The notes under the pieces were generated by a model that saw nothing but the letters and a program-made list of their open reading frames with translations, did not search any database and was not told the DNA's origin. The position numbers and the translations under genes are program-made. This document shows positions 62,401 through 64,000 of a DNA stretch of 64,000 nucleotides, in pieces; position 1 is the stretch's first letter, and each line of letters starts with the position of its first letter. This DNA is from Palsa-343 sp036269135 (lineage in GTDB: Bacteria > Acidobacteriota > Terriglobia > Terriglobales > Acidobacteriaceae): assembly GCA_036269135.1 (NCBI GenBank), contig DATASQ010000022.1:140117-204116 (forward strand), written 5' to 3'.

Positions 62401-63116
62401 TGGGACTGCCCGCACTGTGTGTCGAGTGGGGCTCGTGGGTGTCGACTCATACCGGCGCGCAGCGTGCCCTGATTGAGAATTCCGGATTCCTCGCGATGCC
62501 GCCGCAATCGGCCCTTGCCGGTCTGGCAGCCCTGATGCAGGAAGGACGCAGCCGGGGCCTGGTGGCCGATGTGGACTGGCGGATCCTGGGGTCGGCGCTG
62601 GCCCTGCGGGGGCGCGACGCGTTGGTGTCGACGGTGTTCCGCGAAAACGATGAGCCGGCGCGCGGAAACGGCGCGGTCGAAGCGGCTGCCTGGATCGAGT
62701 CCCTGCGCGCTCTTTCGCCGGTCGAGCAGCACGAGCAGCTTTTGAATCTGATTGCGACGGAGGCTCGCGGCATTTTTGGGATGGCACCCGAGGATCCGCT
62801 GCAGGAGGATCGCGGGCTGTTCGCCATGGGGATGGATTCCCTGATGGCGGTGCGGTTGAAGCGTCGTCTGGAAGAGAGGACGGGCCTGCGCTTGCCGGGC
62901 ACCGTCACCCTCACCTATCCGACGCTGGCCGGGCTGGCGGAATATCTGCAGACGCGACTCTTTGGCGATGGGGCGGTGATCACACCGGCTCCCGCGCGGA
63001 CCGTGCCCGATGGGGAGCTGACGAAGGTTGCCGTCATGAATGACGACGAGACCCGCGCGGCTCTGGAGGAAGAACTGGCGGCGGTGCAGCAGACACTGGC
63101 GAGGGAGGCGCGATGA
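59451..63116 (+). CDS. AT-less type I polyketide synthase, KS-KR-ACP
   Basis: A 1221-aa protein. An N-terminal docking helix (1-35, LLDHARRIIRDLRARL) precedes the KS (about 36-460): Cys206 in NTACSSS, His in VETHGTGT and ANLGHLEGAAG. The KS-AT linker follows, then the post-AT motif LPHYPFQGREYW about 130 residues later, with no AT between; GHSxG is absent. KR about 800-1040 has TGAFGAIG, a Ser-Tyr-Asn set (FSSAAATLGLRNGAIYAAAN) and no LDD. ACP Ser1130 is in GMDSLMAV. Its ACP must be loaded in trans, perhaps by the AT of the previous PKS. The ATG overlaps the previous stop, so a longer frame from 59070 is not real. Confidence 0.92.
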   Translation: MTGQHHDELLDHARRIIRDLRARLTAAEAQSRPEPIAIVGMAFRFPGAGSDPERLWTMFAEGRDAVGPVPSDRWSAEDCLAADPSSGKIPAARGAFLDEVRRFDAGFFDITPREAVRMDPQQRLFLETAWHALEDAGLPRERIAGSETGVFVGIHNHSSDYRAMQFESPETLDAWSATGTAHDMIAGRLAYWLDLHGPAVAVNTACSSSLAAVHVACRSLRAGDCTTAVAAGANLLLSPKSMIAATQLQLLSPDGHCRTFDARAEGMGRGEGVGVVVLKKLSAAQQAGDRVLAVIRGSAMNQDGRTNGLTAPNGLAQQRVIQRALAEAGVQPAEVGYVETHGTGTALGDPIEVEAIAAVFRAGARPAPCTLGAAKANLGHLEGAAGIAGLIKAVMVLRHRWMPPVANLRELNPHLAMEGAQLEIPRIGRSWPSEQPRMAGVSSFGWSGTNVHVVLEEAPAVDVRSAGSGRWPVVISAQTPEALRQLAEAFAERLDSSRDVELPAMSYTSTVRRTAHRCRIAVEGTQPQEIARQLRQWLADPKVGSRETKKDERLARWASGGDVDWSAWFPEPLHVVDLPHYPFQGREYWIEDKPAVHSSSPAAVQASRSRMPDGSAAPGDWFYQVGRVEKDLNVRLKRNARDRAAWILLGRATGLSRQMASVVRSRGEELGFASPASLAEMLSRCRGTGPRYVVCFPEQDEPSAVTAEALGVVQAFLGCEGSARLWFVSERPPGAVLDEGVSSALNSFTRVAGLEHPNRVGGVIVADAGSAAQVCDEMDGDAGEDSVLLREGRRWVPRLRRERLQGNGSVPIREDRSYLITGAFGAIGMDVAAWLIGAGARHLLLAGRRDPSAMGKPQMLAQMDAWRAKGIEIRNGVCDVADEAQVAALLAETDAGGAPLAGVVHAAAGVRFSPVEAASAEEVRTVFRAKVEGARVLDRCTRARALDFFVLFSSAAATLGLRNGAIYAAANSALHDVVEERRALGLPALCVEWGSWVSTHTGAQRALIENSGFLAMPPQSALAGLAALMQEGRSRGLVADVDWRILGSALALRGRDALVSTVFRENDEPARGNGAVEAAAWIESLRALSPVEQHEQLLNLIATEARGIFGMAPEDPLQEDRGLFAMGMDSLMAVRLKRRLEERTGLRLPGTVTLTYPTLAGLAEYLQTRLFGDGAVITPAPARTVPDGELTKVAVMNDDETRAALEEELAAVQQTLAREAR

Positions 63117-64000
63117 GTCATCCGGCATCGGGATTGTCGGCGGACAAGCAAACCCTCCTCGCTTTGCGGCAACTGCGGCAGCGGGTGGAGGAACTGGAGA
63201 ATGCCGCGCGCGAGCCGATCGCCATCGTCGGCATGGGGTGCCGTTTCCCTGGAGGCCTTTCAAGTCCGAAGGATTTGTGGAAGCTGCTCGAGGAGAAACG
63301 GGAGGCAATTAGCGAGATTCCACGGTGGCGCGTCGACCTGGATCCGATTTTTGCGGCGTACCCGGCGCGGCCTGGCCGAACGTACAGCCGGTGGGCAGGA
63401 CTGCTCGATCGCCCCGACGCGTTCGATGCGGAGTTCTTCGGGATCGCGCCGCGAGAGGCGGGAGCGATGGATCCGCAGCAGCGTCTGCTGCTGGAGGTGA
63501 GCTGGGAAGCTCTGGAAGATGCGGGCATCGATCCGAAGAATCTGGCCGGCCTGCATGCAGGGGTTTTTCTCGGGATCAGCGCGTCGGAGTATGGCCAGCG
63601 CGCGCAACATTCGGTTCCGGTTGAGCAGTTATCGGCCTATAACCTGCAGGGTTCGGCGCTGAATGCCGCGGCGGGAAGGCTTGCCTATTTTTATGGATTC
63701 AGCGGGCCGGCGGTCGCGATCGATACGGCGTGTTCGTCCTCGCTGGTGGCCATCGATCGGGCGTGCCGCAGTCTGCGCGAAGGGGAGTCGGCGCTGGCCC
63801 TGGCGGCGGGCGTGAACCTGATTGCCAGCGCGGAAGGATTCATCATCGCCTCGCAGTGGGGCATGTTGTCGCCGCGGGGCGTGTGCGCGGCGTTTGACGA
63901 GAGTGCGGACGGATTTGTGCGCGGGGAAGGCTGCGGGGTGGTGGTGCTGAAGCGTCTGCGGGACGCGGAGGCGGCGGGAGACCGGGTGCAGGCGGTGATC
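63113..64000 (+). CDS. Type I polyketide synthase, KS N-terminal part (runs off the window)
   Basis: The first 296 codons of a further PKS, ATGA-overlapping the previous gene. Residues 1-34 form a charged coiled-coil docking segment (LRQLRQRVEELENAAR). The KS follows: PIAIVGMGCRFPGGL, SPREA-type PREAGAMDPQQRLLLE, and Cys207 in DTACSSSLVA, so the active site is canonical. The later His motifs and any AT or reductive domains lie beyond the right edge. It continues the assembly line; whether it has its own AT cannot be seen. Confidence 0.95.
   Translation, partial: MSHPASGLSADKQTLLALRQLRQRVEELENAAREPIAIVGMGCRFPGGLSSPKDLWKLLEEKREAISEIPRWRVDLDPIFAAYPARPGRTYSRWAGLLDRPDAFDAEFFGIAPREAGAMDPQQRLLLEVSWEALEDAGIDPKNLAGLHAGVFLGISASEYGQRAQHSVPVEQLSAYNLQGSALNAAAGRLAYFYGFSGPAVAIDTACSSSLVAIDRACRSLREGESALALAAGVNLIASAEGFIIASQWGMLSPRGVCAAFDESADGFVRGEGCGVVVLKRLRDAEAAGDRVQAVI

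Noticed and set aside
1..64000. CRISPR arrays, insertion sequences, tRNA or rRNA genes
   Set aside because: I saw no regularly spaced direct repeats of CRISPR length, no transposase-like protein with flanking inverted repeats, and no tRNA- or rRNA-like sequence on reading both strands. The short 7-bp arrays are too small for CRISPR.

Overview
The window looks like chromosomal DNA of a high-GC Gram-negative bacterium, most likely an Acidobacteriota (Terriglobia/Acidobacteriaceae-like) strain. The pointers are two exported von Willebrand-A proteins of the type labelled 'VWFA-related Acidobacterial domain', a PpiD/prepilin-peptidase/MsrPQ envelope complement, a long Pro/Ala-rich IF-2 linker and a gene order familiar from that phylum. 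No rRNA or tRNA gene is visible, so the assignment is inference.

Layout. 1-4.2 kb (minus strand): 5' part of pstS, a cysteine synthase/cystathionine beta-synthase-like enzyme and two secreted vWA proteins. 4.4-8.0 kb (plus): DUF1015 protein, amidase, GerMN protein and murI as a tight envelope/peptidoglycan operon. 8.4-9.5 kb: two small stress/envelope proteins (YtxH, DUF948-like). 9.5-14.1 kb: treY and malQ, convergent. 14.2-16.2 kb: ppiD. 16.4-19.8 kb: a FAH-family enzyme divergent from msrP, a CADD-like di-metal oxygenase and msrQ. 19.8-24.4 kb (minus): GNAT, beta-lactamase-like hydrolase, C-terminal processing protease, DinB protein. 24.5-30.4 kb: rimP-nusA-infB, with a terminator-like hairpin ahead of rimP and a terminator after infB. 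30.4-36.6 kb: sirtuin, a cNMP-binding protein with a perfect CRP-type palindrome upstream, SDR, thioredoxin-like protein, FAD monooxygenase, MarR and a ClC channel. The MarR promoter has a double palindromic operator, and one arm recurs exactly upstream of the SDR/thioredoxin pair. 36.6-40.7 kb: VOC protein and a tyrosine-degradation cluster, hmgA-unknown-fahA. 40.7-45.2 kb: prepilin peptidase, mazG, a GNAT plus N-acylamino-acid racemase/OSB-synthase pair and a GDSL hydrolase.

45.2-64 kb: a 1.16-kb intergenic region, then a hybrid NRPS/PKS cluster that runs off the right end. It encodes an NRPS (TubC-type docking-C-A[Gly]-PCP-TE with a Cys nucleophile), an ABC-2 exporter pair, a type II thioesterase, a fully reducing PKS (KS-AT-DH-ER-KR-ACP), an AT-less PKS (KS-KR-ACP) and the start of a third PKS. 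All but one of the junctions are 4-nt overlaps, so this is one operon. The NRPS comes first but carries the TE, so it probably acts last, adding glycine to a polyketide chain and releasing it.

A family of degenerate 7-bp tandem repeats recurs in at least five intergenic gaps. The features I would look at first are the cluster with its AT-less module, the CADD homologue between msrP and msrQ, the MarR operator pair, and the unknown gene between hmgA and fahA.
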